A stretch of DNA of 64,000 bases. Origin: Polytrichum commune. Lineage: Eukaryota > Streptophyta > Polytrichopsida > Polytrichales > Polytrichaceae. Below the pieces are notes generated by a model that saw only the letters and a program-made list of their open reading frames with translations, had not been told where the DNA came from and ran no database searches. The translations under genes and the position numbers were made by a program. Positions within the stretch are counted from its first letter, which is position 1, and every line of letters begins with the position of its first letter. The DNA lies in assembly GCA_950295325.1 (NCBI GenBank), contig OX485806.1, positions 13,270,001-13,334,000 on the forward strand. The letters are read 5' to 3'. This document shows, piece by piece, positions 20,587 through 29,507 of this stretch.

Positions 20587-22503
20587 GTGCCAGCATCAGG
20601 TGGTTCTCCTTTGGTGGAGAGGGAGACTATAGAGTTTGATGATTGGCCACTTGAATTAGGCCCTCGTCTCACTGGTGCTGAGGCACGGAAGGTACGAGCA
20701 TTCATTCGCTCATACCGTAGATGTTTTGCTTTTAGCCTTCAAGATCTTGAAGGTTACAAAGGAAAACCCATCCACATTCAGTTGGAGGACGGCCATCCCA
20801 TTTTTCGGAGACCTTACAGGCTCAGTGTTTCCGAGCGGATTGGCGTTCAGGCTCGTTGCCGAGAGCTCTTGGCAGCAGGGCTAATTGAACTTTCCAACGG
20901 GGAGTATGCTTGTGCTACGGTTATGCCATCGAAGAAAGATATCTTTGGCAATTGGACGGAGAAGCGGATGTGTGGGGATTACCGTCCAGTTAATCGGAAG
21001 ACCAAGTCGGATCGGTATCCCATGCCGATCCCGGAGGAGTTGTTCGATGCCATCGGATTTTCTCGAGTCTTTAGCACCTTGGACTTGAGATCCGGATATC
21101 ACCAACTTCCATTACTTACGGGAGATCGGGTGAAGACCGCATTTTGGGGAGTTGATCAAGATGGGAAAGATCAACTTTATCATTGGAAGTTTCTTCCATT
21201 TGGCCTGAAGAATGCACCTGCTGAGTTTCAGCGGGTGATGGATCAGATTCTCTTTGGCTTGCCCTTTGCTCGGTGTTACATAGACAATGTGATCATCTTC
21301 AGCACAATACCACAAGAGCATGTGAGGCATCTGCAAGCCGTTTTTGAACAGTTGCAGCGGTGGGGATTGCGTTTGCACCACGGCAAGTGCAAGTTTTTTC
21401 ATGATCGGTTGGCATATTTGGGGCATATGATTGTTCCAGGAGGTCTTGGGGTACAACAAGCTAAGGTGGACGCATTGCAGAAGATTCCGGCACCGGTAGA
21501 TGTGCCGAGACTTCGTGCTTTCTTGGGCTTGGCGAATTACTATCGGCGATTCGTCAAGAACTTTAGCTTGATTGCCAAGCCTCTCACCACTCTCACGAGC
21601 AAGGACCAACCTTGGACTTGGGGTCGTGAGCAGCAACAGGCATTTGAGACATTGAAGCAGAAACTGGGTACGGCTTCAGTGCTTCGACGTCCAGATGTCT
21701 CCAAATCTTTCCAGTTGCATATAGACTGGAGCTCATTGGGTTTGGGAGCAGTTCTTACTCAGAAAGATGACGTTGGCCGGGAGTATGTTGTTGCTTACGC
21801 GTCGCGAAGCAACAACACGGCGGAGGCCAATTATTCGTCCTATGAGGGAGAAGCATTGGCGGCGGTGTGGGCTATTGCCCATTTCCGGCCATATCTTTAT
21901 GGTCAACACTTTACTTTGGTGACTGACCATCAGCCGTTACGGTGGCTCATGGAGTCGGATAAGCTTACTGGCAAGCTTGCCAGGTGGGCTTTGTTGCTCC
22001 ATGAGTATGACTTTGAGGTGGTACACCGTGCTGGGATTACCAACATGGATGCAGATGGACTCTCATGTAATCCAAGTCCTTCGGATGAGGACTTGACCGG
22101 GGCCAGGTGGCATGGAGATTGTGATCGAGAGGCGGTTCCAGGTTGGCAAGCGGCTGCCTACCTCACTTTATTTTCTGGTGCATCTGTTGAAATTCCGATA
22201 CAGGGCTCGGATGATGAGACTGATCGGCCTCAAGCTATTGCGGATATATGGGAGGATCTTCCCGTATTGCATAAGCTTCAACAGGGTACATTTCCTTTGT
22301 CTATTTCGGCAATGGAAAGGGATAGGATTGGACATCGAATAACAAGGTTCCGTTGGGAGAACGGTTTGTTATTTCGATTGTGGCCGGATGGGACAAGGCG
22401 TATTGTTCCTAGGCCGGATCAGAGGGCCTCCTTGGTGCGACAAGTGCACGAGGAACTTGGCCACTTTGGCATACACAGGACACATTCGATGTTGCGTGGC
22501 TAA
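20587..22503 (+). CDS. Reverse transcriptase and RNase H (damaged catalytic site)
   Basis: 638 codons, the frame being open from about 20578. RT landmarks: LEDGHPIFRRPYRLSVSE, KRMCGDYRPVNRKTKSDRYP, FSTLDLRSGYHQLPL, FLPFGLKNAPAEFQRVMD, and the palm motif CYIDNVIIFS at 21274-21303, where YIDD is changed to YIDN (AAT at 21286-21288), which should abolish activity. The connection (AFLGLANYYRRFVKNF) and RNase H follow with LHIDWSS, YEGEALAAVW, VTDHQPLRWL and NMDADGLS. The integrase N-terminal zinc motif begins (ELGHFGIHRTHSMLRG) before TAA at 22501. That stop is in frame with the integrase ORF at 22519 and replaces a residue in the usual GQYWW context, so it is a nonsense mutation and not a gene boundary. 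RT and RNase H copy the element RNA into DNA in the particle. Confidence 0.92.
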   Translation: MPASGGSPLVERETIEFDDWPLELGPRLTGAEARKVRAFIRSYRRCFAFSLQDLEGYKGKPIHIQLEDGHPIFRRPYRLSVSERIGVQARCRELLAAGLIELSNGEYACATVMPSKKDIFGNWTEKRMCGDYRPVNRKTKSDRYPMPIPEELFDAIGFSRVFSTLDLRSGYHQLPLLTGDRVKTAFWGVDQDGKDQLYHWKFLPFGLKNAPAEFQRVMDQILFGLPFARCYIDNVIIFSTIPQEHVRHLQAVFEQLQRWGLRLHHGKCKFFHDRLAYLGHMIVPGGLGVQQAKVDALQKIPAPVDVPRLRAFLGLANYYRRFVKNFSLIAKPLTTLTSKDQPWTWGREQQQAFETLKQKLGTASVLRRPDVSKSFQLHIDWSSLGLGAVLTQKDDVGREYVVAYASRSNNTAEANYSSYEGEALAAVWAIAHFRPYLYGQHFTLVTDHQPLRWLMESDKLTGKLARWALLLHEYDFEVVHRAGITNMDADGLSCNPSPSDEDLTGARWHGDCDREAVPGWQAAAYLTLFSGASVEIPIQGSDDETDRPQAIADIWEDLPVLHKLQQGTFPLSISAMERDRIGHRITRFRWENGLLFRLWPDGTRRIVPRPDQRASLVRQVHEELGHFGIHRTHSMLRG

Positions 22504-22518
22504 TATTGGTGGACTGGC

Positions 22519-23721
22519 ATGTATCAGCAGGTGGCTGCCTATGTCGGGAGGTGTGAAGTTTGTGACCGGGTCAGGTCTAGCTTTAACACCTTATCACCTC
22601 AGTTACAGCCCTTACCTATCATGGGATTGGACTACCGTTGGTCGCTGGGCTTTGCAGGGCCGTTGGTGGTTACACCACGTGGAGCAAAGTACGTTTTGGT
22701 GATGGTGGAGCATTTTAGCAAGTGGATTGAGCTTGTTGCTCTACCCCAAAACTCTGCAGAGTTAACCGTGGCCGCCTTTTTGGATCGTGTGTTAGCGCGT
22801 TTTGGAGCACCGGCTGAGGTGTTGACAGACCAAGGGAGGGAGTTCCTTGGTGCTTTTGAGGAGTTGTGCACTAAGGCTCTCATAGATCACCGCACCACCT
22901 CTTGGGATCATCCGGAGGCAGATGGCTTGGCTGAACGGGTTGTTCAGACGACCAAGCGTGGCTTGAGGAAGTATGGATTACTTCGGGGAAGCCATCGGGA
23001 TTGGGACCTTATGTTGCTGTGGATTGCTATGGGCTATCGATTTAGTAGGCAGGCCTCTTTGGCATCCTACAGCCCGTATCAATTATTGTATGGACGTGAT
23101 CCTATACTCCCGAGTTCTATTCGGGAAAAGCTAGCTCCTATTGTGGACTTAGATGACCCAAACATTTGGGCCGAGTGTTTGCAGGAGCGGGCTCAATTCT
23201 TCCAGAGAGCCATGCCTATGGCCATGAAGAATTTGTCCATTGCTCAGCATCGTGACACATTGCGTTATGCACGCATTCGCAGTGGTGCTTACCGACCTCA
23301 GTTGCGGAGATTTCGGCGAGGGGATTATATTTATCTTCAACGTGAAGCGCCTACGACATTGGATGTTAGGGCGGGGTGCACTATCCTTCGGGTGAAGGAG
23401 GTGTTGCCGAGTGGTTTGTTGTTGTTGGAAGGCAAAGATGGCAGGGAATGTCGCGAGCATTCCAAAAACTGTGCCCCATGTCATCTACCCATTGAGGGTA
23501 CAATTCATCCTGAATTGGCCGTCGTGCCAGAGGGTCTTCCATGTTTTGTGTGTGGAGAGAAGAAAGGAGCGGCTACTATGCTCTTGTGTGATCAGTGTCA
23601 ACGTGGTTGGCACATGGCATGCTTGAGGCCACCCTTGACTTCTCTACCATCTGGACAGTGGAGTTGTCCTCGCTGTCGAGGATCTTCGGTATGCGGTGCT
23701 CCCACCAATCGTATTGAATGA
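22519..23721 (+). CDS. Integrase with C-terminal PHD finger
   Basis: 400 codons, in frame with the RT. It contains the CxxC of the HHCC motif (CEVCDRV), a DDE core with the second Asp in VLTDQGREFLG and Glu in HPEADGLAERVV. The first catalytic Asp, expected in WSxDFAGP, is Gly (GGC at 22648-22650). An SH3-like C-terminal region (RRFRRGDYIYLQ) follows. The last 60 residues hold a complete C4HC3 PHD finger: CFVC, CDQC, HMAC and CPRC with the usual spacing and a Trp before the last pair (QWSC). PHD fingers bind histone H3 tails, so it may tether integration to particular chromatin, as chromodomains do in chromoviruses; that role is inference. The stop overlaps the next ATG (ATGA). Confidence 0.92.
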   Translation: MYQQVAAYVGRCEVCDRVRSSFNTLSPQLQPLPIMGLDYRWSLGFAGPLVVTPRGAKYVLVMVEHFSKWIELVALPQNSAELTVAAFLDRVLARFGAPAEVLTDQGREFLGAFEELCTKALIDHRTTSWDHPEADGLAERVVQTTKRGLRKYGLLRGSHRDWDLMLLWIAMGYRFSRQASLASYSPYQLLYGRDPILPSSIREKLAPIVDLDDPNIWAECLQERAQFFQRAMPMAMKNLSIAQHRDTLRYARIRSGAYRPQLRRFRRGDYIYLQREAPTTLDVRAGCTILRVKEVLPSGLLLLEGKDGRECREHSKNCAPCHLPIEGTIHPELAVVPEGLPCFVCGEKKGAATMLLCDQCQRGWHMACLRPPLTSLPSGQWSCPRCRGSSVCGAPTNRIE

Positions 23722-23993
23722 TCATGTGTGGTTTTCATCATCTTGTGCCTGCTCAAATGGAAGATGAGGAATTATGGCTTAGAGACGCAATCGACATGGA
23801 CGGTGAAATTAATTCTGTGGAATCTGATGGCCAACCATCAGAGGCGATTAAGGATGGGGCTCACATTGCACCCAACCTACAGTTCCTTGGAATGACGTTC
23901 GCCACGCTAGTTGGTTGCGGAGCAATCCATCATTATTCAACCCTTGGATTGGCGTTGGTTCTAGCTGCTTGGCGGGACTCCATAGTCAGCTAA
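23718..23993 (+). CDS. Small 3' ORF with hydrophobic C-terminal segment
   Basis: 91 codons starting at the ATG that overlaps the integrase stop (ATGA at 23718-23721) and ending at TAA just before the polypurine tract. The N-terminal half is acidic (AQMEDEELWLRDAIDMDGEI). The C-terminal third has a hydrophobic stretch (LGMTFATLVGCGAIHHY and LGLALVLAAW) that could be a membrane helix. I recognise no family. The overlap would suit termination-reinitiation. It could also be a chance ORF in the 3' UTR; other copies of the element would decide. Confidence 0.4.
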   Translation: MIMCGFHHLVPAQMEDEELWLRDAIDMDGEINSVESDGQPSEAIKDGAHIAPNLQFLGMTFATLVGCGAIHHYSTLGLALVLAAWRDSIVS

Positions 23994-24001
23994 GGGGGGC
24001 A
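23992..24001 (+). promoter_or_regulatory. Polypurine tract
   Basis: AAGGGGGGCA lies directly before TGTCGAG of block A. Plus-strand priming here implies that block A starts the reverse-transcribed terminal repeat, even though the inserted element starts with block B at its left end. Confidence 0.65.
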
Positions 24002-24549
24002 TGTCGAGATGTGGTGTTCATGTGTGACTTTGCTATGTTTTAATGTTGTTTGTTAGTGGTGGTTGGTACTCGAGCTGAAGTGACACACGATCGGTATTTA
24101 CACGACAGCTGTCACGGTGTGCGGCGTCGGCGGCCACACCTTATCCGTTGGGCTTCATCCATTTAGAGTTGGATGGATGAACCTTAGTTTTGGAAAGTGA
24201 GGCTCCTAAGTGAGGAGTCTCCTCCTTGGCTTGGCATTCTTGCCAAGTCAAGTCTTGTGAGTTAGTGTGTGGAGAGAGCTTGTGTGAGGTGTAGATTGCA
24301 TGATTTTGCAATAAATCTTGAGTTCTTCTTCCCCTACTTACACTCTTGGATTCTCCCTTGGTGGAGTGAGAGATAGCTTGACTAATTTGTGTGCATTTGA
24401 AGAGATTTAGAGTTATTGTGAGTGTTCTACTCTCTTCCTTCTCTGTCGAGATGTGGTGTTCATGTGTGACTTTGCTATGTTTTAGTGTTGTTTGTTAGTG
24501 GTGGTTGGTACTCGAGCTGCAGTGACACACGATCGGTATTTACACGACA
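24002..24549 (+). repeat. Right terminal repeats A-B-A
   Basis: Block A at 24002-24107, then GC, then block B at 24110-24443, then a second A at 24444-24549. The two A blocks differ at 2 of 106 positions. The A-B joint reads GACAGCTGTC, a perfect 10 bp palindrome formed by ...GACA + GC + TGTC..., like two LTR ends joined. The right end is ...ACACGACA followed by GCTGGATTCAT of the target array. Together with the single B at 10431-10764 this is B ... A B A, the split-direct-repeat pattern. Confidence 0.88.
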
Positions 24550-27500
24550 GCTGGATTCATATTGGCTTAACATGCTGATATCATATTTTTCATATTTAGA
24601 TCTTATTAATAGTTTTCCAATGGTGTAAGAAAAACCCAAATCCAAGTAATAATGAATTTACTATGAATTGTTGAAGTTGGAAGTTGAATAGGTGGGTTGG
24701 ACAGATCGGTTGAATCGACCTCGCACTTCCAACCCGATTAACTTTTGCATTTCTTACCCGATTAAAGTGATTTTTAGATCGTTGGAAAAATAATTACGTG
24801 CACTAAGTAAATATATTATGCTTAGGCCTAAATTACAGTACAAAAGAAACACTTTATATTTTAATTGTTAACTAAGGTACGCTTTACTATCAAACTAGTC
24901 ACAAGGAAGGAGGCAAGGTCGACGCCCGGGAAGTGGAGCAAGGAAGGAGGTAGCAGCTCGGCCTACATCGAGCCCAATCAACCGAGGGGAATTGAGGTAA
25001 ATTAACTAACCCTAGCCTTCCATTTAGGGTTGGAGGGAACGCGGCTAAGGTATGCACCTCTAAACCCTCTCACCTATCTCGTAAGGTCAAGTGGCTTGAC
25101 CACTTGACCGCCAAAGGAATATCCAACTCCATTATTTTCGGGGCCCTTGGTATGTTTTATGATAGTAGCCTCATTTATTAGCAAGTTTCGTATGTGGTAA
25201 GTCGGATTAATCACCGACACAACCATTCTGAATGTTGTTGGTGGACAGGTGGAATTAATGACCCGCGAATCCACTATTATGTTGTTGGCCCCATAGATTG
25301 GGAGTAAGGGCCCAATCTATGAAGATTGTGCAACAGGTTGTCCGTCACCCTAGTCCCATTAAGTTGCATTTTATGGTCTATCCAGTGTAAACACGCTTAA
25401 AAATTAAAACATATAAAATAAATCGTAAACCCTTGTTGGCAAGAGACCCGAATCGGAAACTTAACTCGGTAGGGTGACACCACCCCTCGGATCAGTGAAG
25501 TCCGAAGGGTTTGAGATGCCACTCGACCTTCAAAGGACCTACACAAGGCCTTAGAAGGTTTTAAGGTAAGGGATGCACCAACCACGTAAGGGGTGATGCC
25601 TAATATGTGAATGTAGTGAAGTAGAAGGTGCAACCGAAATTAAGTAATTAAGAAAGAATTTGTGTAAAGGGTGGGACTTAGGCCAAGTTCCCCCGCTTAG
25701 AAAACTAAATAGAACTAAGTAAAGAAATAGGAAGAATTGAATGGTCCATCAAATCATCGTTATTCCGTTCATTGAGCTAGGGTGGTATTAGTCATAACCG
25801 GTTGGTGTGTATCAGAACCATCATAATTTACAAATTATGATTGCATTGGTTTCAAGGTTGGTGCGTCTGCGCGTAAAATAGGTTGTAGGTTAAGGTTAGA
25901 ACTAGATATGAAATTGGTTAGTGGAGTTTAGAGCCACAGTAGTAAAAAATTAAGGCCCAACGTCCGGAGGTACTACAACGCATATTTAATTTCCCTTAAA
26001 AATCTAAGTATTTACGTTATACACCTATCATCCGGGTTCGGCTTGGGCACCTGCAAGTGCATGCCACCTTCACCGAAAGGCTTGTATGATACTTTTAGGC
26101 ACCCTCGGAAGGGGGTGGCCCAAAAGTACCACAATAGGTTGATCATGTTTTGAATATGCATGTTGGTCTATGATACTTAGAATTGACATGTGAGGGAACT
26201 AATGACTAGCACTATAGAAGGTCTCATAAGGTGGTCTCAAACTGTGAGCATTGAAATAAAATTAAGGAAGGAGAACCCTTGGTTGAAGGAGAAGAATGTA
26301 GGGTTGTCAAGGGAACATGTTAAGGTGTGTAGATCCAATCAATAGATGTGCTTGACTAGTGGCCCATAAACCAGAAGGCAATGGTTGGACACAATAACGG
26401 TGGGATCATATGAGTAGATTATGATCAAATCTATCCTTACAAAGCGAGAGTTATCGATTTGGAGGTCAACCAAGACATTGGTTACATGACCTGCACCTGG
26501 GCAGAATGGCAAAGTAGTGAAGGAACGGATATGTTCAAAGGACCAATAAATCACTAGGGACCATATCTCGAGGCGCATGGGGAACATAAAGGCCTCAACT
26601 CCTTTGGAAAGGCCCTGGCCAAACATGAGAGTCTTCACCAAGGGTACGACAAGGCAAAGACAAATTAACATGTGATGTCAATTTTGGGTCATGATGGATT
26701 GACCTCGAGGGATTGACATGTAATTCAACAGATTGGGTTTGACTCATGATATGGTGGGGGTATGCTCTGAATTGGTAGAACATTTTGAATTGATGGAGCA
26801 TGAAAATGTTGGGGTAGGCCTAGTGAACGGAAATATTCTTGGGTGAACAAGGGGGGAGGGGGACAAGAACCAAGTTTGTACATGGGGGAAGGTAACAATG
26901 TGGGGTGCAATGTCTATGAAAATTGCTTGAGATGGTCCACAAGGTAGATTGTTAATTTGTGGGAAAACAAAGTTTGAACTTAAAAGTATCGCCATGTGAA
27001 GCAACCTAGGGTGTTTCTTGAAGTTAGGTGTTGGGCAAGCACGACCTTTATTAGACAAGTTTGTGTTAAAGGGGGAAAATACACTTGGAAAAAACCTAGA
27101 AGTATTGTACTATCCTAGATAAGCCCTCATTCAAATCTAAATACACACTCCCAATTCTCTACCATTGGCCATGAACGTTGTATTGGCAAAGTCCTCACAC
27201 CTCCAAAGAGCATGATACCTCATTGAGATCACATAGTGCCCACAAAAGACCCACACACCTAAAAACATCATCACACGTGAACCTTTACACAAAGGGGTGC
27301 TACATAGGGTGAAATTACTTTAGAGGGCACTACGTCGAGTGCAAAAGGTGGGTATGATGGAGGAAGCCCGAGAAAGGTGGAGGACACCCAAGGAAGGTGG
27401 TGTACATAGAGCAAAGGTGGCGAACATGACGTGGATTGGGGGGAGGACATCGGGGCATTTGGTTGCAAGTGCTTAAAGAAAATCAATCGCATGGGTCCAA

Positions 27501-27627
27501 TAGACCTAGATGACACCTCGAGGAGTTCAGTAAATTATAAAATTACTTTCATAGGTGCAAAAACAAAAATGTATTTAAAAGATGAGACATAAAAATTATA
27601 GAAGTATTTGTTATAAGATAGAGGGGT
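24550..27627. other. Intergenic DNA, possible retroelement leader relic
   Basis: Starts with the rest of the 170 bp target array (24554 to about 24720). No gene is recognised after that. A cluster of hairpins at 25201-25320 resembles the leader of the methyltransferase element. ORFs of 66-110 codons (for example minus 26339-26671) have no recognisable motif. Confidence 0.55.
25201..25320 (+). other. Hairpin cluster related to the retrotransposon leader
   Basis: GTCGG-ATTAATCA-CCGAC at 25201-25218, flanked by TGGT/ACCA. A second, decayed ATTAATGA loop lies at 25253-25260 with outer arms GTGGA/TCCAC. A perfect 10 bp stem ATAGATTGGG (25293-25302) pairs with CCCAATCTAT (25311-25320). The first two match the paired arrangement at 12012-12110. 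Confidence 0.55.
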
Positions 27628-28393
27628 TGTGAGCCCAAAATGGTGCTCACATGTGTTCTTAACTCTTTGAAACCAATTTTAGTTAGACTTTGAAGTGTTA
27701 TGATTGTTCACAAAAATATAAAAAGAGTGAAGTGTGGTGTGGATTGAAGTTTAGACATTAGGGGGTGTTATGTGATTGTTTCAAGGTTTAAGTTCAATTA
27801 GGGAAAGCCTTGACTAGGTGAGCGTGGAGCAAGGTGAGGCAAGGTGAGCTCCGCGGATTAAATGCCTACATTAGGATCCACCTTGTTAGTTTAGGGAGGG
27901 AAAGGCCTTGTGGATGGGATGAGTCCCTACTTAGAAGGAGAAGGTTAAGGGATGGTGATTGGAAGTGCTAATCCTCTCACCCTATCCTTCCCTCATGTGC
28001 TCTCCTCCCCTCTCCTCTTATCTTTTCCTCTCTCAATTTTTTTTTTTTTTGTTCTTCACCTCTCCACTCCCCCTTGAGGAGATGGGAGTATGTGAGAATG
28101 TATGGGTGAGCTTATGTATGTGTGGAGTAAAAGAGAGGCACGTAGGTATGCGAGGTTATAAGGTGAAGAGTCAAGATCAATTAGTCTTGATGATTAGCCT
28201 TACATTATTAGATATGGTTTAGACTCAAGGCATTCATGAACAAGTGTCTAGCTCTAGCATTTAGATTTTTAGTATTGGAATTATAGTATTTGGACTTATA
28301 GTATTCACTCTTATAGTTTTTTAGACTTATGATATTCAGATTTATAGTGTTGGATTTACATTGGATATGAACACTTGATGGTGGTTTAGTATT

Positions 28394-28722
28394 TGGGGGC
28401 TCAAGGCCGAAGGTTGCTGGAACTGGCACTAAGCTGGGCTCAAGGCCGAAGGTTGCTGGAACGGGTATTAAGCTGGGCTCAAGGCCGAAGGCTACTGGAA
28501 TGGAAATCTAGTTGGGCTCAAGGCCGAAGGTTGCTGGAACTGGCACTAACCTGGGTTCAAGGCCGAAGGCAACTGGAATGGGAATCTAGCTGGGCTCAAG
28601 GCCGAAGGTTGCTGGAACGGGTATTAAGCTGGGCTCAAGGCCGAAGGCTACTGAAATGGGAATCTAGCTGGGCTCAAGGCCGAAGGTTGCTGGAACTGGT
28701 ATTAAGTTGGGCTCAAGGCCGG
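28394..28722 (+). repeat. 39-bp minisatellite of LTR copy d
   Basis: About eight to nine units of GGGCTCAAGGCCGAAGGTTG plus a variable tail (CTGGAACGGGTATTAAGCT and similar). The unit length is a multiple of three, so one frame stays open as repeats of SWAQGRRLLE plus three residues. There is no ATG at its start and no coding claim is made. Confidence 0.85.
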
Positions 28723-29023
28723 TGTAAGCCTAGGTTAGCTAGGTAGCTTTTAATTAGTTAGGCTAGCTAACTAGGATGTTGGTTAGGCTAAGCCTTTGCA
28801 GGATTGCAATCAATCAATCAAGGCCTAGCAACTTAGTTGCTTTGCAAAAATTAATCTAGACCATACTAGAATTATTTTAGGCCATCTTAGCTCTTAGGTA
28901 AGTGTTGGATTCATTAGGAGGAAGGTGTGTGTGTGACTTTTGAATGTATTGGTGATTAACCATTGAGGGAGTGTTTTTCAACACTTACATCATCTTTGGT
29001 AAAAATCAATCACTTATATAACA

Positions 29024-29197
29024 ATGGAGAAAGAGGAGGACTCTAGCAATGGCAAAGTGAAGAAGAGGATAATCAAAGGTGCAAGGAGAATATCCTTGAG
29101 AGCTTGTGTTGCCAAGGCCGTCGGTTGGACCCTTGAGAAGGCCAATTCGGTCACAAGCCAAGAGGCTACTACTAATAAACAAAGTGATTCAAAATGA
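29024..29197 (+). CDS. LTR-encoded small protein, copy d (57 aa)
   Basis: 57 codons, MEKEEDSSNGKVKKRIIKGA then RRISLRACVAKAVGWTLEKA and a polar tail to TGA at 29195. It is ungapped against copy c (59 aa) and copy g (51 aa). It lies on the sense strand between the minisatellite and the LTR 3' end. Basic, no membrane segment, function unknown. Confidence 0.65.
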   Translation: MEKEEDSSNGKVKKRIIKGARRISLRACVAKAVGWTLEKANSVTSQEATTNKQSDSK

Positions 29198-29507
29198 CAT
29201 GAATTCCTTGGGATGTGAAGAGAGCATTTTTCAAGATACATACAATACATGTGATCCTCAAAACCATCACCCGGACTAGGACGCTTAAGGGTGGTGGGTT
29301 TGGCCTCACATGGGTCAGAAAGGTTTAGGGGGGGGTATATGTCCCATAGGGTATTATAAAATAAGGCATATTACTCCTATTTTATTTCTAGAAAACCCGT
29401 ATGTATATTAAAAACTTGGGAGAAAAATGCCATCTACACTTGGTCTGGTTTTCTCATTTGAGTGTTTTGCGTGTATGTTATGCGGTTGGGTAGTGGCTTG
29501 AGCTGAG

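Larger units (their letters stand above)
10431..24549 (+). mobile_element. Ty3-like retrotransposon with cytosine methyltransferase and PHD finger
   Basis: A 14.1 kb insertion including two later solo LTRs; about 9.8 kb without them. Order: terminal block B; a 14-nt self-complementary site; leader with hairpins; gag; aspartic protease; C5-cytosine methyltransferase; linker; RT; RNase H; integrase; PHD finger; a small 3' ORF; polypurine tract; terminal blocks A-B-A. Protease to PHD lies in one frame once the two solo LTRs are discounted, apart from scattered stops and two shifts. The borders follow from the interrupted 170 bp array, with a possible 4 bp duplication GTTG/GCTG (3 of 4). The two B blocks differ at about 8 of 334 positions and the two A blocks at 2 of 106, so the insertion is fairly young. 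Capture of cytosine methyltransferases by retrotransposons is known from dinoflagellates and charophyte algae; whether this lineage is described I cannot check. Confidence 0.88.
27628..29310 (+). repeat. Solo LTR (copy d), imperfect TSD GGGGT/TGGGT
   Basis: A 1683 bp plus-oriented LTR with TGTGAGCCC...GGCCTCACA ends. Flanks GGGGT (27623-27627) and TGGGT (29311-29315) agree at 4 of 5 positions. It holds a minisatellite (28394-28722) and the small ORF at 29024-29197. Its layout parallels copy c. Confidence 0.9.

Noticed and set aside
10431-24549. Classification as a DIRS/PAT tyrosine-recombinase element
   Set aside because: The terminal repeats fit, but the pol gene has an HHCC/DDE integrase and a C5-cytosine methyltransferase; no tyrosine recombinase was found. 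DIRS methyltransferases are a different, adenine-type family.
26339-26671. Minus-strand ORF of 110 codons
   Set aside because: No recognisable motif and no supporting context. It may be chance or an eroded fragment.
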